Assembly (NCBI GenBank): GCA_002772545.1
Contig: PFDR01000040.1
Location: forward strand, 1 to 36,398
Length of the DNA stretch: 36,398 bases
Source of the DNA: Candidatus Peregrinibacteria bacterium CG10_big_fil_rev_8_21_14_0_10_49_10
GTDB taxonomy: Bacteria; Patescibacteriota; Gracilibacteria; Peribacterales; Peribacteraceae
Reading direction: 5' to 3'
The position numbers and the translations under genes were made by a program. Below are positions 1-8,110 of this stretch, piece by piece. Under the pieces are notes generated by a model that was given only the letters and a program-made list of their open reading frames with translations, did not search any database and was not told where the DNA came from. Within the stretch, counting starts at the first letter, position 1, and the number at the start of each line of letters is the position of its first letter.

Positions 1-97
1 TCATAGTGTGTTACGAAAAATCACAGCATATCTCAGCTCTACCAAGCGCAAAAGTCCTTATTTCAGCCTGCAAAAATGTCCACATGCCCTTAATGAA

Positions 98-137
98 GCT
101 AATCCAGCTAAGCACGCTAATAACGCTAGCTAAGCTC
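98..137. repeat. 9-bp-period GCTAA direct repeat downstream of the DUF4956 gene
   Basis: GCT recurs every nine bases at 98, 107, 116, 125 and 134, mostly as GCTAA followed by a variable four-base spacer. The run abuts the stop codon of the minus-strand DUF4956 gene. I see no clear hairpin plus T tract and no convincing gene in bases 1-137. It may be a slipped-strand repeat or the edge of a larger element outside the window. Confidence 0.5.
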
Positions 138-827
138 CTAGAACTCCACCTGGTGCTTTGCATCAAAGAGTTCTGCATCTTCCACGCTTTCTTCTTTACG
201 CAGAGCTTCCAGGAGACCAACCGGCGTTTGGTTCTTTTTAGGGCGCACACCGTAGGTGAGTTCCATGCGGTCCGTTCGTGCATGTGCACTGAGTAACCGG
301 AACGATTCGGCAAGATTGCCGAAGAGCGCTTCGTAACTTGCTACGTTCACCGCAGAACCCTTGGCATCTGTTTTGCACATAATACGCACAACGGTCTCAT
401 GCTTACTTGTCATGCCGAAGTCCAGCCAGGTAAGAAGCAGAATGACGAGGCATGTAACCGCTGTTGCAATACCCGCAAGTACGTACAGACCGGCACCCAT
501 AGCAAGGCCCATGGAAAGAACCATAAGGATGTAGGCCATATCTTTTGGATCTTTAATGGCCGTGCGGAAGCGAATGAGGGAGAACGCACCCAAAATACCT
601 ATGGCACGGGTCAGGCTCCCTGTGGAAATCATCATAACAACAGAGCCGAGCATGCAGAGGAGCACGAGCGAGAACTGAAAGGATTGAGAATAGGAAAGAC
701 CCCTGTGTGTGGACTTGTACACCCACGCCGTAATCACCCCTATCAAAAAACTGCCGCAAATGCCCAGCAGAACAGCGAGAGGATCAACGCCTAGAGCACT
801 GCCAATGTCTGGAATAACGGGTCCCAT
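138..827 (-). CDS. DUF4956 family membrane protein
   Basis: The 229-residue product has about four hydrophobic segments in its first 135 residues and a soluble C-terminal domain of about 90 residues. The segment LTRAIGILGAFSLIRFRTAIKDP, around residues 72-94, is the conserved core I associate with DUF4956. Members of this family are commonly found next to VTC-domain polyphosphate polymerases and CotH-like proteins, and that is exactly the gene order here. The biochemical role is not established; a membrane partner of the polymerase is an inference. It is the last gene of a minus-strand operon, 50 bp after the VTC gene. The start ATG has no Shine-Dalgarno sequence. The spacer is strongly pyrimidine-rich on the coding strand, including a T8 run. 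Confidence 0.85.
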   Translation of the reverse strand: MGPVIPDIGSALGVDPLAVLLGICGSFLIGVITAWVYKSTHRGLSYSQSFQFSLVLLCMLGSVVMMISTGSLTRAIGILGAFSLIRFRTAIKDPKDMAYILMVLSMGLAMGAGLYVLAGIATAVTCLVILLLTWLDFGMTSKHETVVRIMCKTDAKGSAVNVASYEALFGNLAESFRLLSAHARTDRMELTYGVRPKKNQTPVGLLEALRKEESVEDAELFDAKHQVEF

Positions 828-877
828 AGTGATCGTAGGAAGAGTGTAGAAGAAACGGGAGAGAAAAAAAAGGATTC

Positions 878-1648
878 TTATGTCCAGCGTAAACGGAGAT
901 TTTCTACCGAAAGAGAGTACTTGGAGTGTGCCGTGCGTGTCAGTTGAAAATCCAGGATAATATCGTGGAACCAGGCGGGAAGAGCATGGTTACTCTTTAT
1001 TTCCATCACGCTATACCCGGGTGTGCAGAGCGCATAGAGGTGCGAACCAAGAAAGGTGCTGGGCTTCCATACGGAACGCAGGTCAGTATCTATGGTGATG
1101 CGGAACCGTTCATCCTGCATACCTACAAACGGCATACGGTGGTAGGTCACAAGAACCGTTGGCTGGAGATTGTACCAACCCTGCAGTACATGTGCTTCAT
1201 GTGTGACTTCTTCCGTTGCTTCTACGCGTTTCAGAAGATGATCCAACAGTCCGGACATGGGCAAGGAATCGTTGAGCTGACCAATGGAGAGGGAGAGACG
1301 ATCCTTCGACACAATAAAGTCATGTCTCCTTTTAATTTCTATAAAGGAATAAGCATTGGGAGAAAATTCCTCTTCGTAGGTACGAAGCCGGACTTTTCTA
1401 CGGGAGAGGAGTCCGGCCTCTTTTTCGTAAAGCGAATGTAAATCCGCAGAGTCAAAATAGAGAGAGGTGACAGGATACTGCGTACGTCCTCTTCCTTCCT
1501 CCACTAAGTAGGGGTCAAGATCCGTGTAAGGGGAAATACGATCTACAAAAGCCGGTATGAGACGATTGGGCAACAGAAACTTCAGCTCTATACGACGAAA
1601 GTGGAGAGGAGATCTGCCTGTGGGCCGATGGTCCTGAAGTGCAAACAT
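878..1648 (-). CDS. VTC-domain polyphosphate polymerase-like protein
   Basis: The 256-residue product matches the VTC tunnel domain in order: ELK at residues 21-23 (RRIELKFLLP), SLYFDS at 62-67, KVRLR at 85-89, FIEIKRR at 102-108, a basic TYHR at 168-171, an acidic ITIDTDL strand near 184-190, VMEIKSN at 214-220 and K243. These alternating Lys/Arg/Glu positions line the triphosphate tunnel in yeast Vtc4, which makes polyphosphate from ATP. Length equals a single VTC domain with no SPX domain or membrane segment, so it probably works with the DUF4956 membrane protein. I chose the ATG at 1648 because it lies 7 bp after the CotH stop and directly before the conserved start of the domain. An upstream ATG at 1741 would overlap the CotH gene by 86 bp with unlikely sequence. 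Confidence 0.85.
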   Translation of the reverse strand: MFALQDHRPTGRSPLHFRRIELKFLLPNRLIPAFVDRISPYTDLDPYLVEEGRGRTQYPVTSLYFDSADLHSLYEKEAGLLSRRKVRLRTYEEEFSPNAYSFIEIKRRHDFIVSKDRLSLSIGQLNDSLPMSGLLDHLLKRVEATEEVTHEAHVLQGWYNLQPTVLVTYHRMPFVGMQDERFRITIDTDLRSVWKPSTFLGSHLYALCTPGYSVMEIKSNHALPAWFHDIILDFQLTRTAHSKYSLSVENLRLRWT

Positions 1649-1655
1649 AGGAGGA

Positions 1656-4355
1656 TTACTGTGCGGAGTCGATGGTAATGACTGCGCCACTGAGTGCCAA
1701 TGTATCCTGACCGTTTTTTTCAAACGTACTCTCTCGCACACTCACAGAGGGGGCAGCGAAGAACGGCTTTTTTATGTAGGACTCTATGGCTGTTGCGTTG
1801 TTCAGAAAGTGCACACGCTCCAGTTTGGCGTGAGAATCGTCTTTTACTGCTAAACCAATGGAACATCCTTTGAGTGTGGTATCGTAGATGAGCGGTGTGC
1901 TGCGTTCACCGACACTGATGCACTTGTCTCCGTTGCCGACACTTTCGACGTTACGGATAACAATGGGGCTCCATGAAATATCTATGCCATCATTGCCATT
2001 TTCCAAAAAGAGGCTGTTTTCCACTACACCCGAAAGAGGCATATCGATATCCAGTCCGTCGGCACTGTTTTTCTCAAATCGGACACGATTCACATCCACA
2101 TATACGTACTTCAAATTCAAACCGTCATCACCATGTGCATTGCGAATGACCGCATCTGCAACCGTAACAGGGCTGTTGTGAAAGGCCACCATGCCGCTGA
2201 AGAACGTACCGTTGATGTACGCATCTCCGCCATAGGCAAACTCAGCCCATTGAATAGCACTGGGCTCGGTTACATTCAGCACGGCAAATACTCCCCAGGG
2301 CTCTCCTTCTTTTAGTGGCAGAAAACGGATAAGTTGGTCTTTGTACCCAATGAGTGTGACCGGAGCATAGGAGAGTAGAGAAGTTCCTTTCGCAAAACGC
2401 AATGTTGTTCCCGGGATAATTCTGAGACGAACCGTGGAAGGAACAATAATGGTCTGTTGAATAATGTGTACCCCACGCAGTACCACACCATCCTCCCCCT
2501 CCGGAGCAAAGAAGGGGTAGTGAGCGAGGAATGCTGCACGACTGGCAGAGGCTTCATCCAGACGCTCGAATGTGCGCTCATCCACGAGAACATTCCCAAT
2601 GACATCTGCCTTTTTTTCCGTAACAGCATTCCGGATTTTGGGTTTAGGATGCATGTCATCGACATTGATTGCCGTGCCCTGAGAAACAAGGAAAAACCGG
2701 TGATGCGTATGCGGAGCGGTAATCACACCACCATTGGCATCCATCACGGGATCTCCCGACCACAGGAGCGACTGCAGTTCATCCTGTGTTTCAAACACAA
2801 CATCACCGTCATCCTGTGTTTCCAGGAACGAAAGTCCAATCCTGGTATCTGCAGTGCTCCAGATACCATCTCCGTTATCCCTCCAGAGCTGGAGCTTCCC
2901 ATCTTTTAGCATGTCTTTGTACGTCTCCTGAAAAACAATCTCGGAAAGGAGAGCAAAGGCAACACCACGCGCGGAGAAATCAAATGTGCGCACCACACCC
3001 TTCTGCTGATCAGCCTGGGAGGGAATGCGTTCTGTTTGGAGCACTTCTGAAACCTTCAGTTCATCGCGGATAAAATCAAGATTTGCTTCCACCTTCCATG
3101 AAAGCCTTTCTAATTCATGTTTTACCTGTCTGTTGCTCTGGAGCTTGAGAGGATCTCTGTAAGCAGTACGTTCAATAAGAGCATACAGACGGTCACGCTC
3201 TGCCAGGTCATCTGCAACTTGTTCATCATTCTGAACGTACTCCCAAAGTGCACGATGTGCCGCAAGTTTGAGCGCAGGAACACGGAAGACTTCATTCAGG
3301 AATTTGTTGCCCGGGAGGAACAGCAATGTGCGCGGAGCATACAGACTGATGTCCCAAGGCAACGGCTCAAACTGGCCACGGGAAGGATCAAAGAGGAAGC
3401 GGACGTTAAAGTCCAACACATGTCTGCTGCCCGCGAGCAGGCTCACCACATACCAGGAAACAAGGCTGTCTACATCTACAATACTTTTCAATTTTTCGAG
3501 ATAGTGGGGATCGGTATGCGCCCCCTCTCCCGAAAGTCTGAGGAGCAAGTCGACTTCTTCGTACGTATCGTTCCCCGGCTTGCTGAAGTATTTATCCCAG
3601 TACCCAATTTCATCGAACGCCGGATCCCACTGTTGGAAGTACGAATCTCCACCTCCTGTTTGGTAGACGTTTACATCCCCGGAACGCCCCTGCTTCTCCA
3701 GCATTTCCTTGGTCCAGTGTTCCACTTGTGTGTAGAGCAGCGGAGCACTCCCGTTGAGTGAAACGGTGACAAAACTCATGGGAGAATGGACCAGATGGAA
3801 CTTTTGCATGCGATACACATTTAAGGGTTCTGCAAACCACAGACGGTCTTCCGGGATAATAAGATTCACTTCCCGCATACCTCGAAAGAGATGATCTTTG
3901 GGAAATTCCACACGCCAGGACTTCTTGCGGTAGGCCCAGTGGTTAAAGATGTCCCCCCGCACACGCACCTTGACGTCATAGGACTCTCCATCGGCCGTAA
4001 AAACGCCCTTTGCCCACAGTTTGGAGTCTTCTGTAAGGAAAAAGTTGCCATACCAGGGGGAAGGTAGCTCTGTAGGAAGCGATGCTTCTATGCGGGCTAA
4101 ATCGTCCCTGTCGATATCAAGCTTGTACCGTGGCAGTTTTTCGGGTGGTTTTTGGCCCCTGTAAAAGACATTCAGGGAATGATCCAGTAAACGAACTGTG
4201 CGCAGAACACCCGGCATGCGCCCGACAAATGTTTCATGTGCAAGAACGCTATTGGGTGTTGCCTGGTAAATGAGCAAACCAAGGAGCGCCATACCAACTC
4301 CGAGCACGGTGAGGAGAAGAGTGATGATGCCAAGAATGAGGTGAAGACGACGCAT
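1656..4355 (-). CDS. CotH-like kinase domain protein with C-terminal parallel beta-helix
   Basis: The 899-residue protein begins with a single membrane anchor (about residues 6-30), so most of it should face outward. A CotH-type domain follows: RVRGDIFNHW (131-140), KKSWRVEF (144-151), FRGMREVNLIIPEDR (157-171), the VEHWTKEMLEKQG helix (211-223), DFNVRFLFD (315-323) and LPWD (332-335). Spore-coat CotH is an atypical protein kinase. The usual acidic residue two positions after PWD is Ser here, so activity is uncertain. From about residue 615 to the end are short repeated strands with N/D-rich turns (HGDDGLNLKYV, SADGLDIDM, NGNDGIDISW), typical of a right-handed parallel beta-helix that might bind glycan. 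It lies 14 bp after a paralogous CotH gene and 7 bp before the VTC gene. Confidence 0.85.
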   Translation of the reverse strand: MRRLHLILGIITLLLTVLGVGMALLGLLIYQATPNSVLAHETFVGRMPGVLRTVRLLDHSLNVFYRGQKPPEKLPRYKLDIDRDDLARIEASLPTELPSPWYGNFFLTEDSKLWAKGVFTADGESYDVKVRVRGDIFNHWAYRKKSWRVEFPKDHLFRGMREVNLIIPEDRLWFAEPLNVYRMQKFHLVHSPMSFVTVSLNGSAPLLYTQVEHWTKEMLEKQGRSGDVNVYQTGGGDSYFQQWDPAFDEIGYWDKYFSKPGNDTYEEVDLLLRLSGEGAHTDPHYLEKLKSIVDVDSLVSWYVVSLLAGSRHVLDFNVRFLFDPSRGQFEPLPWDISLYAPRTLLFLPGNKFLNEVFRVPALKLAAHRALWEYVQNDEQVADDLAERDRLYALIERTAYRDPLKLQSNRQVKHELERLSWKVEANLDFIRDELKVSEVLQTERIPSQADQQKGVVRTFDFSARGVAFALLSEIVFQETYKDMLKDGKLQLWRDNGDGIWSTADTRIGLSFLETQDDGDVVFETQDELQSLLWSGDPVMDANGGVITAPHTHHRFFLVSQGTAINVDDMHPKPKIRNAVTEKKADVIGNVLVDERTFERLDEASASRAAFLAHYPFFAPEGEDGVVLRGVHIIQQTIIVPSTVRLRIIPGTTLRFAKGTSLLSYAPVTLIGYKDQLIRFLPLKEGEPWGVFAVLNVTEPSAIQWAEFAYGGDAYINGTFFSGMVAFHNSPVTVADAVIRNAHGDDGLNLKYVYVDVNRVRFEKNSADGLDIDMPLSGVVENSLFLENGNDGIDISWSPIVIRNVESVGNGDKCISVGERSTPLIYDTTLKGCSIGLAVKDDSHAKLERVHFLNNATAIESYIKKPFFAAPSVSVRESTFEKNGQDTLALSGAVITIDSAQ

Positions 4356-4369
4356 AGGACAATGGTAGC

Positions 4370-6148
4370 TTATAACGCCGGGAAGGAATCCTGAAATACC
4401 CGTTCATCCACAACCGTTGTGTGGATGACTTGAGCCGGCTGCCCGGTGACGGCATTGCGGACATCGAGCAGAATAGGCAGATCTCTGGCTGCAACTCTGC
4501 GCAGTCCCGTAAGGAAAAAAAGATGATGTGTTTGCGGTGTAGTCACAGGCATGCCCACCCCATCGGTTTCCGGCTGCTTTGGTGCAAGGAACGCATGTTC
4601 CGGAAAAAATGCGTACTGATCGGCCTGCAGCCCCTCTGTTCGTTCAAAGGAAAGCGGCATATCTGCAGCATTGAATTGACCGTCACCATCATCACGCAGA
4701 ATGGAAAATACAGAATCCTGAACGAGCGCCAGGGGAAGCGCCAGACCGGAAAGTTGTGCGGCAACGGGGCCACGCACGGTCACATCGAGAACGAGATCCA
4801 CACCCTGGGCCTGTTCAGCATCCGTAGGAATACGTTGCGTAACGAGCACTTCGGAAATTTGTAACTGTTCTTTTAGAAACTCAATGTTTGCCCGAATATC
4901 ACGTATGCGATTATCCAGATCATGTTTCACCTGCCTGTTGCTCGGCAGCTTTATGGGATCGCGGTAGGCCAGCTCTTCCACCATCGCACGGAGCCGGTCT
5001 GCCTCCCGCAGGTCATCCTTTACCTGATCTTCGTTTGTTACGTACTCCCACAAAAAGCGATGGAGTGCCAGGTTCCATTCGGGAATAGCAAATACTTCAT
5101 CCCACAGAGGGTTACCGGGAGCCACCAGGAGTGAACGGGGTGGAATGAGAAATACATCCCAGGGAATGGGTTCGAACCGACCACGGGAAGGATCAAAAAG
5201 CAAACGGATGTTATCCCCTCCCGCATGGAGGTTTCCCGAAAGCATACTGTGCGCATACCACCTCACAAGCTGCTGTACATCAAAGAGTGTGTCAACCTGT
5301 GCACGGAACCCGGGCTGTGTATGAGCCCCCGGCTTCATAATGGAAAAGAGCGCATCGAGCTCCTCATACGAATCGTGCGGACTGACTACGGACTTGGTGA
5401 ACTTACCCCAGTAGGCCATATCATCGAAAATGGGATCCCACCCGTTGAAGACCGACGTTTGTACCCCGCCGGTCTTATAAAAGTTTACATCACCCGGACG
5501 TCCCTGCTTCTCCAGCATTCCCTTGGTCCAGTGTTCCACTTCTATGTAAGCAAGGGACTTGCTTCCGTTGAGAGACACACCCACTACACGCATGGGTGGT
5601 TGGAGTAACCCCAGTTTCTCTGCCCGATAGGAATTAAAGAGTTCTGCAAACCATCCTCTATCTTCTGGAATAATTAATGAGATCTCCCGCATACCTCTAA
5701 ACAGATGATCCTTTTTAAACTTTACCCGCCAGGACTTCTTGCGGAATTGCCAGTGATTAAACCTGTCTCCTCGTATATGCATTTCTACGTCATAGGTTTC
5801 GCCATTGGCCCGGAAGGTCGCCGGAATCCAAAACTTGGCATCGTCTTCCAGAAAAACATCCAGTTTGGCTATCTCTGCATCCAGCTTGACCAGTTCTTCG
5901 GTCGCTATGTCTATCTGGTAGAGTGGGATGTCTCCCGGAGCCTTTGGACCGCGGTACAGAACATTCAACGACCTGTCTGCCAGGCGCGCAAAAAGCAGTA
6001 CGGGTTGAATACGTCCTATAAAGGTATCCCGTGCCAGCACACCGTTGGGTGTGACCTGGTAGAAAACAAATGTAAGGCCAAGAAGAGCAACCAATTGTAT
6101 TGCAGCAATAACCAACAGACTCATGATGATGAATTTCAGCCTATTCAT
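4370..6148 (-). CDS. CotH-like kinase domain protein, short paralog
   Basis: This 592-residue protein is a clear paralog of its neighbour. Both share an N-terminal membrane anchor followed by a YQ-TPN-VLA-TF-GR block and SLNV-YRG-K-P. Both also share the CotH signatures KKSWRVKF, FRGMREISLIIPEDR, VEHWTKGMLEKQG, NIRLLFDPSRG-FEPIPWD, and a closing RNAVT/VDER segment. It ends where the other protein's beta-helix begins, so it is the CotH part without the helix domain. The residue two positions after PWD is Phe, not the usual acidic residue. The duplication points to two related targets or a heteromer. It is the first gene of the four-gene minus-strand operon. The start at 6148 is preceded by CCT and no Shine-Dalgarno sequence; a TACCAT hexamer sits 8 nt upstream. 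Confidence 0.83.
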   Translation of the reverse strand: MNRLKFIIMSLLVIAAIQLVALLGLTFVFYQVTPNGVLARDTFIGRIQPVLLFARLADRSLNVLYRGPKAPGDIPLYQIDIATEELVKLDAEIAKLDVFLEDDAKFWIPATFRANGETYDVEMHIRGDRFNHWQFRKKSWRVKFKKDHLFRGMREISLIIPEDRGWFAELFNSYRAEKLGLLQPPMRVVGVSLNGSKSLAYIEVEHWTKGMLEKQGRPGDVNFYKTGGVQTSVFNGWDPIFDDMAYWGKFTKSVVSPHDSYEELDALFSIMKPGAHTQPGFRAQVDTLFDVQQLVRWYAHSMLSGNLHAGGDNIRLLFDPSRGRFEPIPWDVFLIPPRSLLVAPGNPLWDEVFAIPEWNLALHRFLWEYVTNEDQVKDDLREADRLRAMVEELAYRDPIKLPSNRQVKHDLDNRIRDIRANIEFLKEQLQISEVLVTQRIPTDAEQAQGVDLVLDVTVRGPVAAQLSGLALPLALVQDSVFSILRDDGDGQFNAADMPLSFERTEGLQADQYAFFPEHAFLAPKQPETDGVGMPVTTPQTHHLFFLTGLRRVAARDLPILLDVRNAVTGQPAQVIHTTVVDERVFQDSFPAL

Positions 6149-6169
6149 AGGTCAGAATGGTAACACAGG

Positions 6170-6229
6170 GTATGTGTATGTCGTATATGGTATGTAAACC
6201 CTGCATACGACGTACCACATTCCACATAC
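6170..6229. repeat. Large imperfect hairpin upstream of the CotH operon
   Basis: Two arms of about 25 nt (6170-6194 and 6204-6229) are imperfect inverted copies built from GTATG/CATAC units, separated by about 9 nt. The element lies between the methyltransferase stop (6242) and the CotH start (6148). There is no T tract on the minus strand, so a simple intrinsic terminator is unlikely. An operator array or a small mobile palindrome fits better. Confidence 0.6.
6176..6196 (-). repeat. 21-bp intergenic repeat, copy A
   Basis: Read on the minus strand this is TACATACC-A-T-ATACGACATAC. It matches copy B at 6940-6960 at 20 of 21 positions. It ends 27 nt upstream of the first CotH start and has the same orientation relative to that gene as copy B has to the GT4 gene. 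A shared operator is the simplest reading. Confidence 0.6.
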
Positions 6230-6241
6230 GAAAATGAAAAT

Positions 6242-6913
6242 CTATTCGGATTTTCTCGCCGCCACGTAGTACCCCGAACTCAAAATCCCCTGTTCCTCTT
6301 TTTTGTGTCCAATGTCTCCGTACTCTTTGGTGATGATGCCGCGAAGAAGCATCATGAGTTTTGCCTTGAGAAACCACAAAACTTTAAAGGGTTTCAACCA
6401 GAGCGTATCGCACTGGAATCCAATGCGTTGGTAGAGAACAGCGAGTGTTTCTGCTGTGGAGGTTTCCTCCTGCAGTTCCTGTATGTCAAATGCACTCAGG
6501 AGGTGACGAAGGCCGTATTTTGTATAACGGTAGTAGTCTCCCGGCGCATCGTGGATGGGGAAGATGAAACGCGTGGAAAGGAGCAGAAGCCCACCGGGTT
6601 TGAGAACGCGATAGAACTCTTTCATGGCCTGAGCAGGTGTGTGCAGATGTTCAAGTACCTCCGTGCAGAGGATGACATCAAAAGAGGCATCTGCAATCTG
6701 TGAGAGATCATGTGCATCTGCAATGATATCTACCTGCACACCGGGCCGTGCCTCTCTATCCAGTGTAGTGCGGTTAGGAAAGAGTGCTCCGTACTGGTCG
6801 TTGCCACAACCTATATCCAGTGTGTTGGCATCGGATGCATACTTCTGCAGAAACGCACTCAGACGTGGCCGGGTAATTTTGCGGGTGAGACCGATAACGT
6901 CGAAAAAAGACAT
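6242..6913 (-). CDS. Class I SAM-dependent methyltransferase
   Basis: The 223-residue product carries a canonical SAM-binding loop, TLDIGCGNDQYG, near residue 31. The post-I motifs DVILCTEVLEHLHTP and RVLKPGGLLLLST follow. A later block HDAPGDYYRYT matches HDEPHDYWRFT in the methyltransferase at 12129, so the two are distant paralogs. Given the neighbours, the likely acceptor is a sugar or sugar nucleotide, but the sequence does not identify it. The start at 6913 was chosen because it begins the domain, and because an extended -10 (TGGCATACT) ends exactly 6 nt upstream. The longer upstream reading frame would run antisense through the GT4 gene. It is divergent from the GT4 gene, and the two starts are 54 bp apart. 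Confidence 0.85.
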   Translation of the reverse strand: MSFFDVIGLTRKITRPRLSAFLQKYASDANTLDIGCGNDQYGALFPNRTTLDREARPGVQVDIIADAHDLSQIADASFDVILCTEVLEHLHTPAQAMKEFYRVLKPGGLLLLSTRFIFPIHDAPGDYYRYTKYGLRHLLSAFDIQELQEETSTAETLAVLYQRIGFQCDTLWLKPFKVLWFLKAKLMMLLRGIITKEYGDIGHKKEEQGILSSGYYVAARKSE

Positions 6914-6919
6914 AAGAGA

Positions 6920-6928
6920 AGTATGCCA
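6920..6928 (-). promoter_or_regulatory. Extended -10 promoter of the methyltransferase, predicted leaderless
   Basis: On the minus strand TGGCATACT is followed by exactly six bases (TCTCTT) and then the ATG at 6913. That spacing puts the transcription start on or next to the start codon. Confidence 0.55.
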
Positions 6929-6939
6929 ATACTCTATAC

Positions 6940-6960
6940 TACATACCACATACGACATAC
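6940..6960 (+). repeat. 21-bp intergenic repeat, copy B
   Basis: TACATACC-A-C-ATACGACATAC on the plus strand, with one mismatch to copy A (6176-6196, minus strand). It ends 7 nt before the GT4 start and overlaps that gene's predicted -10. The two copies also flank the methyltransferase gene as inverted repeats. Confidence 0.6.
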
Positions 6961-6961
6961 T
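6956..6961 (+). promoter_or_regulatory. -10 element of the GT4 gene, predicted leaderless
   Basis: CATACT is followed by six bases (GCTTCT) and the ATG at 6968. I found no good -35, and the preceding bases hold the 21-bp repeat, which may be a regulator site. Confidence 0.4.
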
Positions 6962-6967
6962 GCTTCT

Positions 6968-8110
6968 ATGCGCATTCTCCTCGTTGTCACAACACTCAAG
7001 CCCCAGAGCGGTTGGGGAACCTATGGCCGCAACACGGCACGGGCATTGCAAAAGAAAGGACACACCGTTTTTGCCCTTGTGCAGGAAAAAGCAGAAGAAC
7101 ATCTGTGTGAGCAGAATGAGAGCCTGCCGGATCCACTCTCCCTTCTCAGCTCTCCCCGTGCATGGCTGCAGACTGCTGTAGCTCTGCAAAAAGCCGTGCG
7201 ACGGTACAAGCCGAATATTATTCACGTGCTTGTGGAACCGTACGCATTGGCAGTTCCCTTCTCTCGCACAACGGTACGCACCCCCTGGGTACTGAGTTTG
7301 AATGGAACATATTCCGTACTGCCGCTCTACCACTGGCATACACGTCCGTTACTGCACAGGGCCTACCGTTCTGCAAACTACATCTTTAGTCCGAGCGACT
7401 ACACTGCAAAGCGCACGCTTGCGGCACTCAGCGAACAGTGCGGCAAACGCAGTGCGTCTGCCATCCGGAAAAAAATCGTGCGTTTTAAGTTGGGTATAGA
7501 ACCACCTGCAACAGAGAGGGTGCACCAAAAACAAAGGGAGAAACAGTTTCTCTCTGTGGGTGGCATAAAACCACGCAAGGGCATTGCGGAAACCATACAA
7601 GCCTGTGCCTCCTTTCGGAAACAGAGTAACCTTCCGTTCCATCTGCACCTCGTGGGGACGTATCCTGATGACGCATACAGAAAGGAACTACAGGAGCTCA
7701 TCCGTACAGAAAATCTCCATGCAAACATCACCTTTCATGGACATATAGACGAGAACGCTCTGGAAGGGCTCTACACACAGGCAGATCTCTTTATAATGCT
7801 CAGCAAATCATTCGGACATCATTTTGAAGGGTTTGGCCTGGTGTTTCTGGAGGCAAACATTCGGGGAATTCCGGTCATAGGTTCCAAAGACTCGGGATGT
7901 GCAGAAGCCATACAGGAAGGAAATTCAGGTTATGCAACGGACCCGATGGAACCCGATCAGGTAGCACGGCGCATGCGGAAAATTGTGGAGGAAGATTGCA
8001 TACGCTCCGAAGACTGCCGCAGGTGGGCACAGAAACATTCGGTGGAACAGCAGGCCACCACCTTCGAAGAAACATACAAAAGGGCACTCAGCAACTCAGA
8101 AACTGCTTAG
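6968..8110 (+). CDS. Glycosyltransferase family 4 (GT-B fold)
   Basis: The 380-residue product starts MRILLVVTTLKPQSGWGTYG, the N-terminal beta strand and glycine-rich loop of GT-B enzymes. The C-terminal nucleotide-sugar domain shows GGIKPRKGI, the FHGHIDENALEGLYTQADLF segment and FEGFGLVFLEA. The E-x7-E pair of GT4 enzymes is E287/E295. It should transfer a sugar from a nucleotide donor onto a lipid-linked or polymer acceptor at the cytoplasmic membrane face. Donor and acceptor cannot be read from sequence. The start at 6968 removes an unlikely 86-residue extension. The TAG stop overlaps the stop of the convergent SDR gene (8107-8110). Confidence 0.88.
   Translation: MRILLVVTTLKPQSGWGTYGRNTARALQKKGHTVFALVQEKAEEHLCEQNESLPDPLSLLSSPRAWLQTAVALQKAVRRYKPNIIHVLVEPYALAVPFSRTTVRTPWVLSLNGTYSVLPLYHWHTRPLLHRAYRSANYIFSPSDYTAKRTLAALSEQCGKRSASAIRKKIVRFKLGIEPPATERVHQKQREKQFLSVGGIKPRKGIAETIQACASFRKQSNLPFHLHLVGTYPDDAYRKELQELIRTENLHANITFHGHIDENALEGLYTQADLFIMLSKSFGHHFEGFGLVFLEANIRGIPVIGSKDSGCAEAIQEGNSGYATDPMEPDQVARRMRKIVEEDCIRSEDCRRWAQKHSVEQQATTFEETYKRALSNSETA

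Noticed and set aside
3117-3761. 214-codon plus-strand reading frame
   Set aside because: Fully antisense to the CotH/beta-helix gene; its codon pattern and composition are those of a shadow frame, with no domain.
6170-6229. Intrinsic terminator of the methyltransferase gene
   Set aside because: No T tract follows the hairpin on the minus strand.
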